Assembly (NCBI GenBank): GCA_050084985.1
Contig: JBITNC010000001.1
Location: 130,448,001 to 130,512,000 of the forward strand
Reading direction: 5' to 3'
DNA: 64,000 bases
Origin: Nageia nagi
Taxonomy: Eukaryota; Pinophyta
In this document: positions 12,838 through 24,287 of the stretch, in pieces
Layout: the number at the start of each line of letters is the position of its first letter
How positions within the stretch are numbered: position 1 is the stretch's first letter
Notes under the pieces: model-generated
Databases searched by the model: none
Told to the model about the DNA's origin: nothing
What the model saw: the letters and a program-made list of their open reading frames with translations, nothing else
Position numbers and translations under genes: made by a program

Positions 12838-13705
12838 GGGTGTATGCAAGAAGTTGGATCCATTAAAAGTGGACACATTCTTACATTGAAAAATGCAAGA
12901 AGGAGTAGGCTCCCATTATAAAAATAACATGATTTTTTCTACTTTAAGACCCCAAGCCAAAAATGCAAATTAAATCTTAATTTTTAAATAACAAGATTTT
13001 ATTTTAGTTTGGGTCTCTAACCTAAATGAAATCTTGTACCAAAAAACAAAATCTTATTTTGCATAACCAAATCCTATTATATTTTAAATGTTATAAAATA
13101 AGTAAACCCCATTTTATAAATTTGCATCGGATTTTTGCTTCGATTTCAGCTTTGGAAAGGTATGGGATGCCAACCCTTATCCTTGGACCTACAAGTCCAT
13201 GTTTATGGTAATGGTAATGAAAATATTGACTTTTGGCATATGTTTGATAGAGTTTTTTTGTAGAATTTATTCATGAAATTAAAATACATTACAAATGAGA
13301 GAGTGTATATTTCAAATATATGTATTTTCTTACAATTGGATTATATTTTCTATTTTCAATTAATTTTCAATGAAACTAGTTTATAAACTTGAAAAATCAA
13401 GTTCTCATATTTTTTTAAGAAATTTTTATTTTTTTGGAATTATGAAAAAAATTATATGAGAATAAACTATAGAAAATTCTCTATTAAATGAAAAAAAAAT
13501 AGATAAGTTTAATTCAAATTATGTGTGTTGTACACAAGCATGTTTCAAAAAAACAATTAGGGCTAGTAAAAAATTAATAAAAGAAATTTTCATAAAAAAA
13601 TGAAAAAATATCCTGAACAATCTTCAGTGCAGGTATCATTTTCCATAATGATTTAAAAAAATACTTTAATTTAGGTCGAATTATGCATGTCATACACATG
13701 CATGG

Positions 13706-14348
13706 TGTAGATGGTAAATAATGTGATTAATGCAAATGGGGTTGATTAATGCACTATTTCTATACTTTGTAAATATTGATTCATATATATAAGAAATATA
13801 GCAATAACATGTAGTAGGAATGTAGTAGTGTTTACTTAGATTCTATATTCATTTCGTTAATCATAAAATGCACAAAACAAATAGCATATATTCATGAACA
13901 AGTATGCTGCTGACATCTTAGAATTGGCATATCGTCAACATCATAAGATAAATGAAATTACAAACATGAACAAGAATGTAGTGATGAGCGAATTAGCAAA
14001 TAATCAAATTATAAACATACATGTAAACTTACAAATAAATAAATGCACAATATAGATAGATAAAGCAAGTTGTAATCCTTCAAATGATCTTTAATTGATA
14101 ATCCTTGTATTATCTTGAAATGACTATTAGCCCATGATTCACTCATGATCTATAGGTCATCAAATGATGCCTTTATATATGATACAAATTTACATGACTT
14201 TGATATTTTGACCCCTTGTACAATCCACAAGTGTCAAATACATGCCCTACACCTCTTTATACATTTTTAATCCCTTTTTACATAATAGTCTATTAAGAGA
14301 TTAAAATGATTTATTAAATATATAAAGGTTCATTTTGAGGCATCTACA
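13706..14348 (-). repeat. E2 3' LTR (643 bp)
   Basis: Starts TGTAGATGG and ends ATCTACA on the plus strand. It aligns end to end with 24288-24928. On the minus strand it is preceded by the polypurine tract at 14349-14363. Confidence 0.9.
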
Positions 14349-14363
14349 TTTGCCCCTCTTTGG
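14349..14363 (-). other. E2 polypurine tract
   Basis: The minus strand reads CCAAAGAGGGGCAAA directly before the 3' LTR TGTAGA. This purine run primes plus-strand DNA synthesis in LTR elements and fixes the orientation of E2. Confidence 0.75.
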
Positions 14364-14734
14364 ATGTGTGATTGAAGCAATGAAATTACATGTCCAAAGA
14401 AGAAGTTTAGCCAAGATATATAAGAAACTTTTTGAATCTTTTTGTTGATGCTATCTTTTGTTAAAGATGAATGGTTGATGTTGAGGGTCTTGTGTTACCT
14501 CCCTTTTATCTTGGGTACCCCAGAAAAGATCCTTAAGTGGAGTAGCCAAGGCAAAAGCTACTAAAGAAGCTATCTTTAACAATACTATTTGGATGATGTG
14601 TGGATGATTATAGAAATCCATATCCAAGGTTGGAGATGGAAGATATGATGTGCCTCCTTTATACTATTTCAATCATGAATTTGGTCATTTCATCATGTCT
14701 AATACTCAGGAACCATTTACACTTACATCCATGC

Positions 14735-15378
14735 TTTGAAACAAAGATATTATGCTTTGGATAGGTAGAAATGATAATGAGATGTATACCATAGATGGCC
14801 CAATAGACTATGAGCATGATGCTAGCACCCTAGTTTTGACTATAAGTTTCTTCTATTTTGTTGGAGGTGTGTACCTATAATGAAATGTTGGTCATAAAAA
14901 AATGATGGATGTATAGTAAATTGTTTCATCCATTGGATATGATCCAATGTCAACATCTTGCTCACAGTTGCATCATCGATTTATCTTATAAGTGAGTGAA
15001 CTCTCACTAGTCATATCGATGGCCATCGATGATCATATGTTTGTATGTCTATGATCCAAAGACAATATGCTTTAGATGGGTTCAAAGAAAAATCATGTGG
15101 ATACAAAGTAAAATGTATCATTCATTAGAGATGATCCAATGTCAACAAATTACTCATGGCTGTATCGTTGATTTATCTTTTAAGTGAGTGAACTCTCACT
15201 AGTTGTATTATTAGCCATCGACGATCATACATTTGTATTTCCATAATCCAAAGATATTATGCTTTAAATGGGTTCAAACAAAAAACCAAGTGGATACATA
15301 GAAAAATCTATCATCCATTGGAGATGATCCAATGTCAACAAATTGCTATTAGCTATATCATTAGTTTATCTTTTAAGT
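14735..15378. repeat. 193-bp tandem repeat, left part
   Basis: A unit of 192-193 bp repeats inside E2. The marker GTGAGTGAACTCTCACTAG falls at 14992 and 15184 and, across the copia insertion, at 15377/20509, 20702 and 20894. Each unit also carries an inverted repeat CATTGGA-5 nt-TCCAATG (14931, 15123, 15316, 20641, 20834); the second and fourth copies have CATTAGA instead. The first unit contains a perfect 16-bp palindrome at 15015-15030. The array lies in the 3' noncoding part of E2 and is now split by copia. Confidence 0.85.
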
Positions 15379-15783
15379 TGAAGAATTTGAAGACCAACCG
15401 ACCAGCTACCTATAACCGGCCAACCAACTAGAATAAGTGAACCGGCCACTCAGCTAAGCAGTCGGCCTGTCGGCTAGTTCTGTTTTCTATGTATGACGTT
15501 TTTCCTTCCTGTGACTTTCCAGTTCATGTTTCTTGGGTTTTTAGCTTCTAGGCTGAAGGGAAAAGGTCACCTACAGCCTCTATAAATGTTTGTAATGTAT
15601 TTTGCAGCATCATAGAAGTGTGTGGAGTTGTATTGGAGTTGTAGCTTGCATTCTCAATAATCAATTTGATGTTGGATTCAATTTCAGTTCTCCATTGTTG
15701 TTGAGTTGTGCAATTTCATTTTTCTGAGTTGTATTGTGAATTGTTAGGCAATTCATTTTTTTTGTTATAGTTAAAGAACTTCA
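15379..15783 (+). repeat. copia 5' LTR (405 bp)
   Basis: TGAAG...CTTCA ends. The first 110 bp (U3) is unusually GC-rich for this window, with repeated ACCGGCC and CGGCT motifs. A TATA box lies at 15581-15587 and a possible AATAAT polyadenylation signal at 15657. Compared with the 3' LTR, several CCGG sites have become TCGG or CCAG, as expected from loss of methylated cytosine. Confidence 0.95.
15581..15587 (+). promoter_or_regulatory. TATA box of the copia 5' LTR
   Basis: TATAAAT follows a GC-rich U3 and sits about 200 bp before the LTR end. It is conserved at 20304-20310 in the 3' LTR. It would place the element's transcription start roughly 30 bp downstream. Confidence 0.6.
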
Positions 15784-15785
15784 TT

Positions 15786-15797
15786 TGGTATCAGAGC
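15786..15797 (+). other. copia primer-binding site (tRNA-iMet)
   Basis: TGGTATCAGAGC, two bases after the 5' LTR, is the standard copia primer site complementary to the 3' end of initiator methionine tRNA. Confidence 0.93.
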
Positions 15798-15832
15798 AAG
15801 GTTGGATCAATCTGGGTTCAAGAAGTGAAGAC

Positions 15833-16803
15833 ATGGCAAGCAACTCCAACTCAATCATCATTCCAGAGTTTGATGGAGCAGACTATGAATATTGGAGTGT
15901 TCAAATGAAGACTCTACTGACTGGAAAAGGATATTGGGACATTATAGTGGCTGGCTACACTGAACCGGCAGATTGGAGTGCATTGAATGTGGATGCAAAG
16001 AAGGAAGCAAAGGAGAATGAGAGACAAAACTCTATGGCTCTGTCCTTCATACAAGCAGCCTTAGACAGGAGCATCTTCCCACGAATCTCAGCATGTGTCT
16101 CAGCCCAAGAAGCATGGGCAGTCTTGAGAGAAGGCTATCAAGGGAGCCTCAAGGTGAAGGAAGTAAAACTCCAAACATTGAGAAGGGAGTTTGAAAATAT
16201 GAAGAAGAGGAGAAGGAGACTGCTGGAGATTATTATGTGAGAGTGAAAGCCATAGTTAATAAGATGGCCACTCTTGGAGAGAAGACTGAAAAGGAGGTTG
16301 TCATTAAGAAGGTTTTGAGAACCTTAACTGAAAAATTTGACCATGCTGCACTCATAATTGAAGAAACAAAAGACCTCTCATCCTTGGAAATTGACAATTT
16401 GATTGGCTCTCTCACATCTCATGAAGAGAGGATGACAAAGAGGACAAAGGTTGGAACAAGCAATAGTGATGAGCAAGCATTCTCTATCAAAGAGAATGAA
16501 GTACAAGGAAGAGGACAAGGGAGAGGTGCAAGAGGAAGAGGTGGCAAAATCGGAAGAGGAGGAAGAAGAGGTTCGTTTGGAAGAGGTAGAGGAAGAGAGC
16601 AGAATTATGAAAGTGAACCAGCTTCATCATCAAGGGGGAGACACTCCGGAAGAGGAACCAGTAGAGGTAAGGATAAGAGGAATATGCAATGTTTTTATTG
16701 TAATAAATTTAGCCATTTTGAGTATGAATGTAGATCAAAACAAGCAAATGAAGGGAAGGCTGCAAACTATGGAGAAGAAGAACATGGTTATGGTGAAGAA
16801 TAA
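15833..16803 (+). pseudogene. gag: copia gag, frameshifted
   Basis: The start is the ATG at 15833, 36 bases after the primer site. The first frame (to TGA at 16238-16240) has the copia Gag N-terminus (PEFDGADYEYWSVQMKTLL, then a long helical region). The second frame (16237-16803, one frame back) continues with KVLRTLTEKFDHAALIIEE, an RG-rich basic linker (about 16507-16665) and a zinc knuckle CFYCNKFSHFEYEC (C-x2-C-x4-H-x4-C, 16690-16731). Homology crosses from one frame to the other near 16200-16235, in a purine-only run, so an indel is likeliest. The two frames overlap by ATGTGA at 16237-16242. The second ends at TAA 16801-16803, after which the same frame continues into protease. Gag would form the particle and bind RNA. 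Confidence 0.9.
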
Positions 16804-16878
16804 TTGTTCTTATCAATGATGGATTGTGAAAAACTTGGAGAAGAGACTTGGCTGTTAGATAGTGGCTGATCAAACCAC
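16804..16878 (+). pseudogene. copia protease active-site segment, interrupted by TGA
   Basis: In the same frame as the zinc knuckle and pol, after the TAA at 16801, the sequence reads ETWLLDSG, then TGA (16867-16869), then SNHMTG. DSG is the aspartic protease active site; copia proteases usually have C or A where the stop lies. The stop falls inside the catalytic loop and disables protease in any product starting upstream. Confidence 0.88.
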
Positions 16879-19800
16879 ATGACCGGTGAGAAATCTTTAC
16901 TTTCAGCGGTTGATCATTCCTACAAATCTAGTGTGCGGTTGGGAAATGAGAAGAGGTTGGAGATACTTGGCAAAGGAGAGATGCAAGTTCCAACAAAACA
17001 AGGAACCATGAAGGTAAAGAACATTTACTACACTCTGGATTTAAAACAAAGTTTATTGAGTATTGGCCAAATGCTTGAGAAAAATTACAAATTGGTGTTT
17101 GAAGATAGAATGTGCAAAATTTATGATAAAAATCATGGAGGAAGGCTAGTAACTACTGTTCAAATGACTGAAAATAAACTCTTTCCCATTAAATTTTTTG
17201 AGAAAAATGGTGGCTGTGTTTTTGTTGGGATTGAGGATAAAAGCAAGCTTTGGCATATGAGGCTTGGACACTTGAATTTTGGGAGCTTGAAAGCTCTTCC
17301 GGAAATGGTTAGAGGGCTGCCAAAACTAGAAGAATGCAAGGATGTGTGTGAAGGATGTGCACTAGGCAAGCAAGCAAGGGGGAAGTTTCCAAAGGATGAA
17401 GCATGGAGAGCCAAACACCCTCTCCAATTGGTCCATACTGATATTTGTGGGCCTATGCAAACAGCAAGCTTTGGTAAATCTACTTACTTTATCACTTTCA
17501 TTGATGATTTTACAAGAATGTGTTGGGTTTATTTTATCTCAAGCAAAGATGAAGCATTGAAATATTTTAAAGAATTTAAATTGCTAGTTGAGAAACAAAG
17601 TGAGCATAGTGTGAAGTGCTTAAGAAGTGATAGAGGAGGAGAATATTGCAGCAGTGAGTTCTTTCAATTTTGTAAAGAGAATGGTATTAGGAGACACCTT
17701 ACTTCTCCCTACACACCACAGCAAAATGGTGTAGCGGAAAGGAAAAATAGGACTCTTGTTGAGATGGCAAGGAGTATGTTGCAAAGCAAGAAGTTGCCCA
17801 ATGTTTATTGGGCTGAAGCAATTAAAACAGCAGTGTATATTTTGAACCGGTCTCCTACAAGAAGCTTGGACAAAATAACTCCCTATGAAGCTTGGTTTGA
17901 GAGAAAACCAAATTTAGAATACTTCAAAGTGTTTGGATGCCTTGCATATGTGCACATCAATGATGAAAGAAGGAGGAAACTAGATGCCAAATCTGAACCA
18001 TGTGTGTTTATAGGATATTGTGAGCATTCAAAAGCTTACAAATTCTATAATCCCAAGAGCCACAAAACAATTGTATCAAGAGATGCAATTTTTGATGAAA
18101 GGGGAGAGTACAACAGCCATAAAAAATTGCAGCAGAATGTATTTGGAGGAGATAGTTTGGAGGAGAATGAAGCATTGAAAGTGCAGCCCAGCCATGGTGT
18201 GAGGAAGAAAAATGAGGAACAACCATCAAGTGTGAGTACTCCAAGCTCACCAACATCATCATCTAGCTCCAACACATCACCAAAAAGTGTAAGTGCACCA
18301 AGTTCACCCAATGCAAGATTGTTGAACCAAGGTAACAAAGGTAAGAGATGGTTGAGGGATCATCCAGAAAGCCAAATCATAGATGGCAACTCTATGAGAA
18401 GATTCACAAGGAGCCAAACTCAAGAGATGCAAAATCTTGTTGCAAGATTAGAGAGCATGCACATATATGGAGATGAAGACAATGGAGAGCCCAAAGGTGA
18501 AGTGGTAAATTATGCTCTTTCTTGTGTTTCAAATTCTATTTCAAATACAAATATTGCTGTTGTTGAGCCATCTTGTTATGAAGAAGCTTGTTCTAATGGT
18601 GTTTGGATGCAAGCTATGAAAGAAGAGATTGATGCTATTGAAAGAAATGATACTTGGGAACTTTGCAAGTTGCCCAAAGGTAAGAAAATGGTTGGTTCCA
18701 AATGGGTGTACAAAACAAAATGCAAGAGTGATGGTACTGTTGAGAGGTACAAAGCAAGGCTAGTGGCAAAGGGATTCACTCAGCAGTATGGAGTGGATTT
18801 TGAGGAGACATTTGCACCGGTTGCAAGACAAGAAACAATCAGATTGGCACTCTCTTTGGCAGCAAGTAAGGGTTGGACAGTCCAACACATGGATGTGAAA
18901 AGTGCATTTTTGAATGGTGACATCAATGAAGAGGTGTATGTAGCACAACCTCAAGGTTTTGAGGTTTCAGGAAGAGAAGACCATGTATACAAGCTCAAGA
19001 AGGCACTATATGGGCTGAAGCAAGCTCCAAGAGCTTGGTATACAAGAATTGATGAATACTTCAAAAGTGTGGGTTTTCAAAGAAGTGTAAGTGAACCTAC
19101 CTTGTATTTTAAGAAAAGTGCTACTGATATATTGATTGTTTGCTTGTATGTAGATGATTTGATATTCATGGGCAGCAATAAGAAGATGAATGAAGAGTTC
19201 AAAACTCATATGATGGCTGAGTTTGACATGAAAGATCTTGGTTTGATGAGCTACTTTCTTGGCTTGGAGGTGCATCAAACGCAAGATGAAATCTTTGTGT
19301 ATCAATCCAAATATGCAAGAGACATGCTTAAAAGATTCAAAATGGACAATTGCACACCTGTAGCAACACCTACAGCCCATGGAGAACACCTTTGCAAGGA
19401 GGATGGAGAACCAAAAGTTGACAAAAAGCAATATAGGAGCATTGTTGGCAGTCTTATGTTTTTGACAAACACAAGACCGGATTTGCAATTTAGTGTATCT
19501 TTAGTGGCAAGATACATGAGTGATCCATCTGCTGTACATCTCAAGGTAGCGAAAAGAATACTAAGGTATGTGAAGGGAACCATTGATTATGGAATACATT
19601 ATACATGTGATTCCAAGCTCCAACTCACAGGTTTCAGTGATAGTGATTGGGGCAGCGATTTGGATGATAGAAAGAGCACAAGTGGGAATTGCTTCTCTCT
19701 TGGATCAGGTTTGATATCATGGAGCTCTCGAAAACAATCTACAGTAGCTCTTTCTAGTACAGAAGCTGAGTATGTGGCTGTGACAAGTGCTTCAACACAA

Positions 19801-20154
19801 GCACTATGGTTGAGAAAAGTGTTGAAAGAAATTGGAGAGGAGCAAACTCGAGAAACAACAATTTTTTGTGACAACCAAAGTGCCATCAAGTTGGCACACA
19901 ATCCTATCCACCATTCTAGAACCAAGCACTTTGATTTGAAGACTCATTTCATTCGAGATTTGGTGGAGAAAGGAATGATAAAATTGAGGTATTGTCCAAC
20001 ACAAGACCAAGTGGCGGATATCTTCACAAAATCGGTGGCAAAATCTCAATTTGTGCTGTTAAGAGACTTTATTGTTAGTCCTCTTACCAGCAAGGGGGAG
20101 TATGAAGAATTTGAAGACCAACCGCCGGCTACCTATAACCGGCCAACCAGCTAG
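16879..20154 (+). CDS. pol: copia pol: protease C-terminal part, integrase, RT, RNase H
   Basis: An uninterrupted 1091-codon frame from the Met after the protease-loop stop. Residues 1-115: rest of protease. 124-160: integrase zinc domain (LWHMRLGH ... CEGC). 188, 251 and 287: catalytic D, D and E with 62 and 35 residues between ([24 protein letters not shown]). 445-480: Ser/Pro-rich linker. About 565-805: RT with [11 protein letters not shown] (Asp672) and the intact CLYVDD motif (759-760). 915-1050: RNase H with FSDSDW, SSTEAEY and FCDNQSA. The last 17 codons run into the 3' LTR (from 20103), common in copia. In an active element it is made as one Gag-Pol polyprotein; here no start upstream can be joined to it. 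Its lack of lesions over 3.3 kb agrees with recent insertion. Confidence 0.95.
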   Translation: MTGEKSLLSAVDHSYKSSVRLGNEKRLEILGKGEMQVPTKQGTMKVKNIYYTLDLKQSLLSIGQMLEKNYKLVFEDRMCKIYDKNHGGRLVTTVQMTENKLFPIKFFEKNGGCVFVGIEDKSKLWHMRLGHLNFGSLKALPEMVRGLPKLEECKDVCEGCALGKQARGKFPKDEAWRAKHPLQLVHTDICGPMQTASFGKSTYFITFIDDFTRMCWVYFISSKDEALKYFKEFKLLVEKQSEHSVKCLRSDRGGEYCSSEFFQFCKENGIRRHLTSPYTPQQNGVAERKNRTLVEMARSMLQSKKLPNVYWAEAIKTAVYILNRSPTRSLDKITPYEAWFERKPNLEYFKVFGCLAYVHINDERRRKLDAKSEPCVFIGYCEHSKAYKFYNPKSHKTIVSRDAIFDERGEYNSHKKLQQNVFGGDSLEENEALKVQPSHGVRKKNEEQPSSVSTPSSPTSSSSSNTSPKSVSAPSSPNARLLNQGNKGKRWLRDHPESQIIDGNSMRRFTRSQTQEMQNLVARLESMHIYGDEDNGEPKGEVVNYALSCVSNSISNTNIAVVEPSCYEEACSNGVWMQAMKEEIDAIERNDTWELCKLPKGKKMVGSKWVYKTKCKSDGTVERYKARLVAKGFTQQYGVDFEETFAPVARQETIRLALSLAASKGWTVQHMDVKSAFLNGDINEEVYVAQPQGFEVSGREDHVYKLKKALYGLKQAPRAWYTRIDEYFKSVGFQRSVSEPTLYFKKSATDILIVCLYVDDLIFMGSNKKMNEEFKTHMMAEFDMKDLGLMSYFLGLEVHQTQDEIFVYQSKYARDMLKRFKMDNCTPVATPTAHGEHLCKEDGEPKVDKKQYRSIVGSLMFLTNTRPDLQFSVSLVARYMSDPSAVHLKVAKRILRYVKGTIDYGIHYTCDSKLQLTGFSDSDWGSDLDDRKSTSGNCFSLGSGLISWSSRKQSTVALSSTEAEYVAVTSASTQALWLRKVLKEIGEEQTRETTIFCDNQSAIKLAHNPIHHSRTKHFDLKTHFIRDLVEKGMIKLRYCPTQDQVADIFTKSVAKSQFVLLRDFIVSPLTSKGEYEEFEDQPPATYNRPTS
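20091..20102 (+). other. copia polypurine tract
   Basis: CAAGGGGGAGTA lies directly before the 3' LTR TGAAG, inside the end of the pol frame. It primes plus-strand synthesis. Confidence 0.85.
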
Positions 20155-20505
20155 AATAAGTGAACCGGCCACTCAGCTAAGCAGCCGGCCTGCCGGCTAG
20201 TTCTATTTTCTATGTATGACGTTTTTCCTTCCTGTGGCTTTCCAGTTCATGTTTCTTGGTGTTTCAGCTTCTAGGCTAAAGGGAAAAGGTCACCTACAGC
20301 CTCTATAAATGTTTGTAATGTATTTTGCAGCATCATAGAAGTGTGTGGAGTTGTATTGGAGTTGTAGCTTGCATTCTCAATAATCAATTTGATGTTGGAT
20401 TCAATTTCAGTTCTCCATTGTTGTTGAGTTGTGCAATTTCATTTTTCTGAGTTGTATTGTGAATTGTTAGGCAATTCATTTTTTTTTTATAGTTAAAGAA
20501 CTTCA
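20103..20505 (+). repeat. copia 3' LTR (403 bp)
   Basis: TGAAG...CTTCA ends, about 97.5% identical to the 5' LTR. It keeps a perfect GC-rich inverted repeat AGCCGGC-CT-GCCGGCT at 20183-20198, altered by two C-to-T changes in the 5' copy. A TATA box is at 20304-20310. Confidence 0.95.
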
Positions 20506-20965
20506 TAAGTGAGTAAACTCTCACTAGCTGTATCATTGGCCATCGATAATCTTGTATTTTTATATCTATGATCAGAAGATAGTATGATTTATATGGGTTC
20601 AAAGAAAAAACCATGTAGATACATAACAAAATACATCATCCATTAGAGATGATCCAATGTTAACAAATTACTAATGATTATATCATCGATTTATCTTTTA
20701 AGTGAGTGAACTCTCACTAGCTATATCATTGGCCATCGATGGTCATGAATTTTTATGTATATGATTCAAAGATAGTATGCTTTAGATGGGTTCAAATAAA
20801 AAACCATGTGGACACACAACAAAATACGTCATCCATTGGAGATGATCCAATGTTAACAAATTGCTAATAGTTGTATTGCCGATTTACTTTAGAGTGAGTG
20901 AACTCTCACTAGCCATGTCATTGGCCATTAGTAGTCATAAATTTTATGTGTATGACCTGAATATA
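20506..20965. repeat. 193-bp tandem repeat, right part
   Basis: Continuation of the array at 14735-15378 after the copia insertion, with units marked at 20509, 20702 and 20894. It decays after about 20965. Confidence 0.85.
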
Positions 20966-22781
20966 TTATGTTGTCCTTATGAAAGGTGAGTGATCAATGC
21001 TAATCATACCCATCTAGATAATACCTATAGAATAAAACAACATAAACTCGCATAGATCACATCCATGAAAAATAAACAATGTAAATAGCAAGGATGAAAT
21101 TAATATAATATTTAGATGTTTTTACTATGGTTAATGAAAACCATAGTGATATAGAGTATGATAAATAGACTATTGCGATAGACAACTCATAGCCTATGGA
21201 TGATGTTTGAATGACCCACACTAGTGATTTCCTATAATAAATGCAATATTTTCTCATGGGTGGACCACGGATTTGAAATAATTGTCAGTAGAATAATGAA
21301 TTATACATTTAATTTTCATCAATGTACCATATATTTAAACATTCAATGATCTTACATCTCAACATTTTAGTTTGCAAAAATTTTCAATATAAATCCATGC
21401 TATTAGCGGCATGGATGCAGTATGGCATGCCACTAGCGGTGTGATATTTTCCATATCAAGTGCAAAAAGTTGAAAGACAATCATCCATATCACTTTGCAT
21501 AATTTCTACATGAAATAACATTGCCAATTGTCATAAAATTTTCAAGATAAAGCATGAACTAGCAATATTTGTTCATATAATCAATTTTTTCAATATAATG
21601 TTGATATCATTCAAGAGAAAGAATCCATTCAATTTGCATTGAAAATAGTTCAATTTAGATATTCAATACAATGCAATATTTTATAGACAATACCATAATG
21701 CTATATTATACCAGATTTTCAAGGATACAATGGCCTTAAATTTTATTAGTAAAACATGCATTTTGTTTGAAATAGCAATCATAAGAATAGCATATGCAAT
21801 GTTTACTTTTCATACTAGATAGTCAAAGAAAATATAGTGATTGTAATTCATCAATGACAATTTTGCAATGAAGAGCATAAAACATGTGAGATGAGATACC
21901 TTACCTTTACTTACCTTTATGCCCCATGGATGGGCAATTTTTGCACTTTGCAATTATGAATTATGAATTTTAGCCTTCTAATTTTCAATATCTGATTTCC
22001 ATCATGCCCCCAGTTGAAACTGAAATTGCTCCCAGTTGAAACTGAAATTGCCCTTAGCTGAAGCTATATCCACTTTTTAATGATTTTTTATATTTTTTTT
22101 TGCATGCCACCAGTGTCATGTTAACATTCAAACACACTATCAGCACTATGTCCTTCTTGGATATGTACAAAAAATAAAAGAGAGGTTGTGCCCCTACATT
22201 TGATATGAATTATTTTGCATGGGCATAGAGTTGTTTGTTATTGTTATGAAATGCAACTAATATAGGATGCAATGACTAGACCCATGATATGCAACCTACC
22301 TAAAATGCACCCTATATGATATGCATCCTATATGATATGCAAAATTTAGAAATTATTGTACATTAGGTGGTGGTGGAACCCCATCAATTTAGCACATTTT
22401 GCTACAAATAATGGATTTTCTTTGCTTAGATTATCATTTGCATTTTCTATACCTTGGGCTGATACTTTATCAAGAAGATCAATAAATTGAATTCTTATCT
22501 CTAGAGGTAATGTATTGTATTGTTACAAATGACTATTGAGGAGTAAATTCTTAAACTAATACTTTTCAAAAGGTCAATCTTTTTATTTTCTATATTCTTG
22601 TTACTAAATCTCAATTGGATCGAACTGAACTAAAATTTTTCCTATGTTTTCTTATAGCTAGATGTGTAGAACAAGAACTATCATTTCCCTTGGTATTTTT
22701 ATATCGTTGGCAACTTGCATGTAGTATGGCACACCACTAGCAGTGTGCTTCCTCATCACAATTATCTTGAAATTTAACAAT
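20966..22781. other. E2 internal noncoding sequence
   Basis: AT-rich internal region of E2 with no coding domain. Around 21400-21450 and 22720-22745 short phrases about 'catgc...cactagcagtgtg' recur. A duplicated phrase (GTTGAAACTGAAATTGC) lies at about 22012-22050. No further function seen. Confidence 0.4.
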
Positions 22782-23126
22782 TCAATTTTTAATCCCTAAA
22801 ATTGAAACATGTTGATGGAGATGATATTTACCTTTTTTAATCATGTCTAAAATTATAAGTTTTAAATCATGATAAGAATCTGTAGCATGAACCTTTTGTT
22901 GATGATAAGTGTAATAAACATCCTCATTTCCCATTAGAGTATCACTATCTTGTGTTCTATTTTTTAACAGCATCAATAAACCTTTTTTCATTAGATCCCT
23001 CATAATTAGCATTGGTTGATGTCCACTAAGTATCTCACAGTTGGAAACCTCTTGATTGGGTGGTGGGGAACAATTGTGTCTATCCTGTTTGAGTTGTTCT
23101 ACAATATGAGCATCTTGTGTTTTCAA
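22782..23126 (-). pseudogene. E2 gag-like fragment
   Basis: A 114-codon minus-strand frame. It contains YYTYHQQKVHATDSYHDLK followed by ILDMIKKGK, which matches the C-terminal region of some plant gypsy Gag proteins (a tyrosine-His-Gln stretch, then H-T/A-D/E-x-C-x-x-L-K and IQDLIDNG). The cysteines usually found there are replaced by Tyr. The segment just upstream (23130-23240) encodes Gln/Pro/Lys repeats. It supports a gypsy ancestry for E2. Confidence 0.5.
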
Positions 23127-23435
23127 AGTTTTTTAAGATGTTACACTTTGACAACATTATTTTAGTTTTGGTTGAATTTGGGATTTAAGTTATGGTTTTA
23201 GTTGAGGTTTCAGTTGAAGTTTTGGTTGAGAAGATATTTTATTTTATTGATTTTGTATAATTTCCTTCTTAAACTTTTGCATACAATATTGCCTAGCATA
23301 TGGATCTTCTAACAATTTATCTAATTTTTTCCTTAGAAATGCATGCTATTTTTCTTTTGATTCATGATCATTATAAATTCCAAACATCAAATAGGGATTG
23401 ACTAACATATGTGCTTTAATTTTATGAAATTGATC

Positions 23436-23753
23436 TTAAAGTATCAATTTTTCAAATATAATATCATTCATTTCAAACTTGTCTATAACATCTAAATTTA
23501 AATATGCATCACAATCAAATTCAACCATATAATCATCAGAAATAACATTATCATGCACCTGATTTTCTATAACACTTAGCATATCATCATTCATAGTAGT
23601 CAAGCATGAATTTGATAAAATTAATTCATCAAAAGATTTTCTATTATGCATAACATCCATTTCTTTTTTAGGAGGAGGTGCAAATAAATCACTTATCATA
23701 TTCAAACATTCAAACAAACCATTTTTAAATGCCTTATCCATGAGAGAATGCAA
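23436..23753 (-). pseudogene. E2 unrecognised open frame (105 codons)
   Basis: A minus-strand frame beginning at a Met near the 5' side of E2, about 530 bp after its 5' LTR. It is acidic, contains FAPPPKKEMDVMH, and has no domain I recognise. Its position is right for the N-terminus of an element-encoded protein leading into the gag-like segment downstream. It may be chance, although it is longer than most shadows here. Confidence 0.35.
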
Positions 23754-24269
23754 GAAGATGGAAAAAAATGTTTTTATATGAAAAACTCTAAAAATATTGA
23801 TAAAAATGCATGCAAAGGGATCAAATTAATCTCCAAAAGTTCCCTACTATGATGACCTATGGGTTTGGCAAGTTTTTAGCATAAAATAAGTCACCAAATA
23901 GTTGCAAAATACCTTCAAAATGTATGATTTTCAAGGTGACGTTTTCTAAATAAATATTTTCAAAATCACTCGAAATATGCAAATCAAGGCCTAGAAAAAT
24001 TAGAAAAACTTCCCAATTATATGTATCTATGGTTTGGACAAAGTTTTCTAATGCTAGATCTTACCAAATTGAAGAAAATGACCTTCAAAAACTAGGTTTT
24101 CTAGAGTGATGTTTTTCAAGAAAATAATTTTATTAGAACAAATAAAAGTTTCTAAATTGGAGAAAAGTTAATTTAACCAAAAAGGAAAACAAAACCAAGG
24201 GATTATAATGCAAGACTCATTAAAAAAAAAGGATGCCCAAAAATAAAAAAATTTAGGGTTTTGTAAGAA

Positions 24270-24287
24270 CATTTAGGGTTCACCAAA
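24270..24287 (-). other. E2 candidate primer-binding site
   Basis: On the minus strand the 5' LTR ends CTACA and is followed by TT, then TGGTGAACCCTAAATG. It begins TGG and has the right spacing for a primer site. I cannot name the tRNA. Confidence 0.5.

Larger units (their letters stand above)
15379..20505 (+). mobile_element. Ty1/copia LTR retrotransposon, full length
   Basis: 5127 bp, flanked by a perfect target duplication TAAGT (15374-15378 and 20506-20510). It has LTRs of 405 and 403 bp with TGAAG...CTTCA ends, a primer-binding site complementary to initiator Met tRNA, gag, a copia-order pol (protease, integrase, RT, RNase H) and a polypurine tract. By hand count the LTRs differ by about 10 substitutions and 2 one-base indels (about 2.5%). 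That makes it much younger than E2, into whose tandem array it inserted. It is not autonomous as it stands because the gag-protease part is broken by a frameshift and two stops. Confidence 0.97.

Noticed and set aside
16190-16240. Programmed -1 frameshift between the two gag frames
   Set aside because: The switch falls inside Gag rather than between gag and pol, and I see no X-XXY-YYZ slippery site in the right phase.
16451-16819. 122-codon plus frame rich in Glu and Val overlapping gag
   Set aside because: It is the second frame of the purine-rich RG linker and zinc knuckle of gag. The true frame holds the CCHC motif.
16867-16869. TGA in the protease loop as a selenocysteine or programmed readthrough codon
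   Set aside because: Land plants lack the selenocysteine system as far as known, and the element has two other lesions nearby. A disabling mutation is simpler.
17160-20049. Several minus-strand frames of 60-160 codons across copia pol
   Set aside because: Shadows of the intact pol frame on the other strand; no domain.
14931-20852. CRISPR-like array from the regular hairpin repeats
   Set aside because: Whole 193-bp units repeat with no unique spacers, and the context is a plant retrotransposon.
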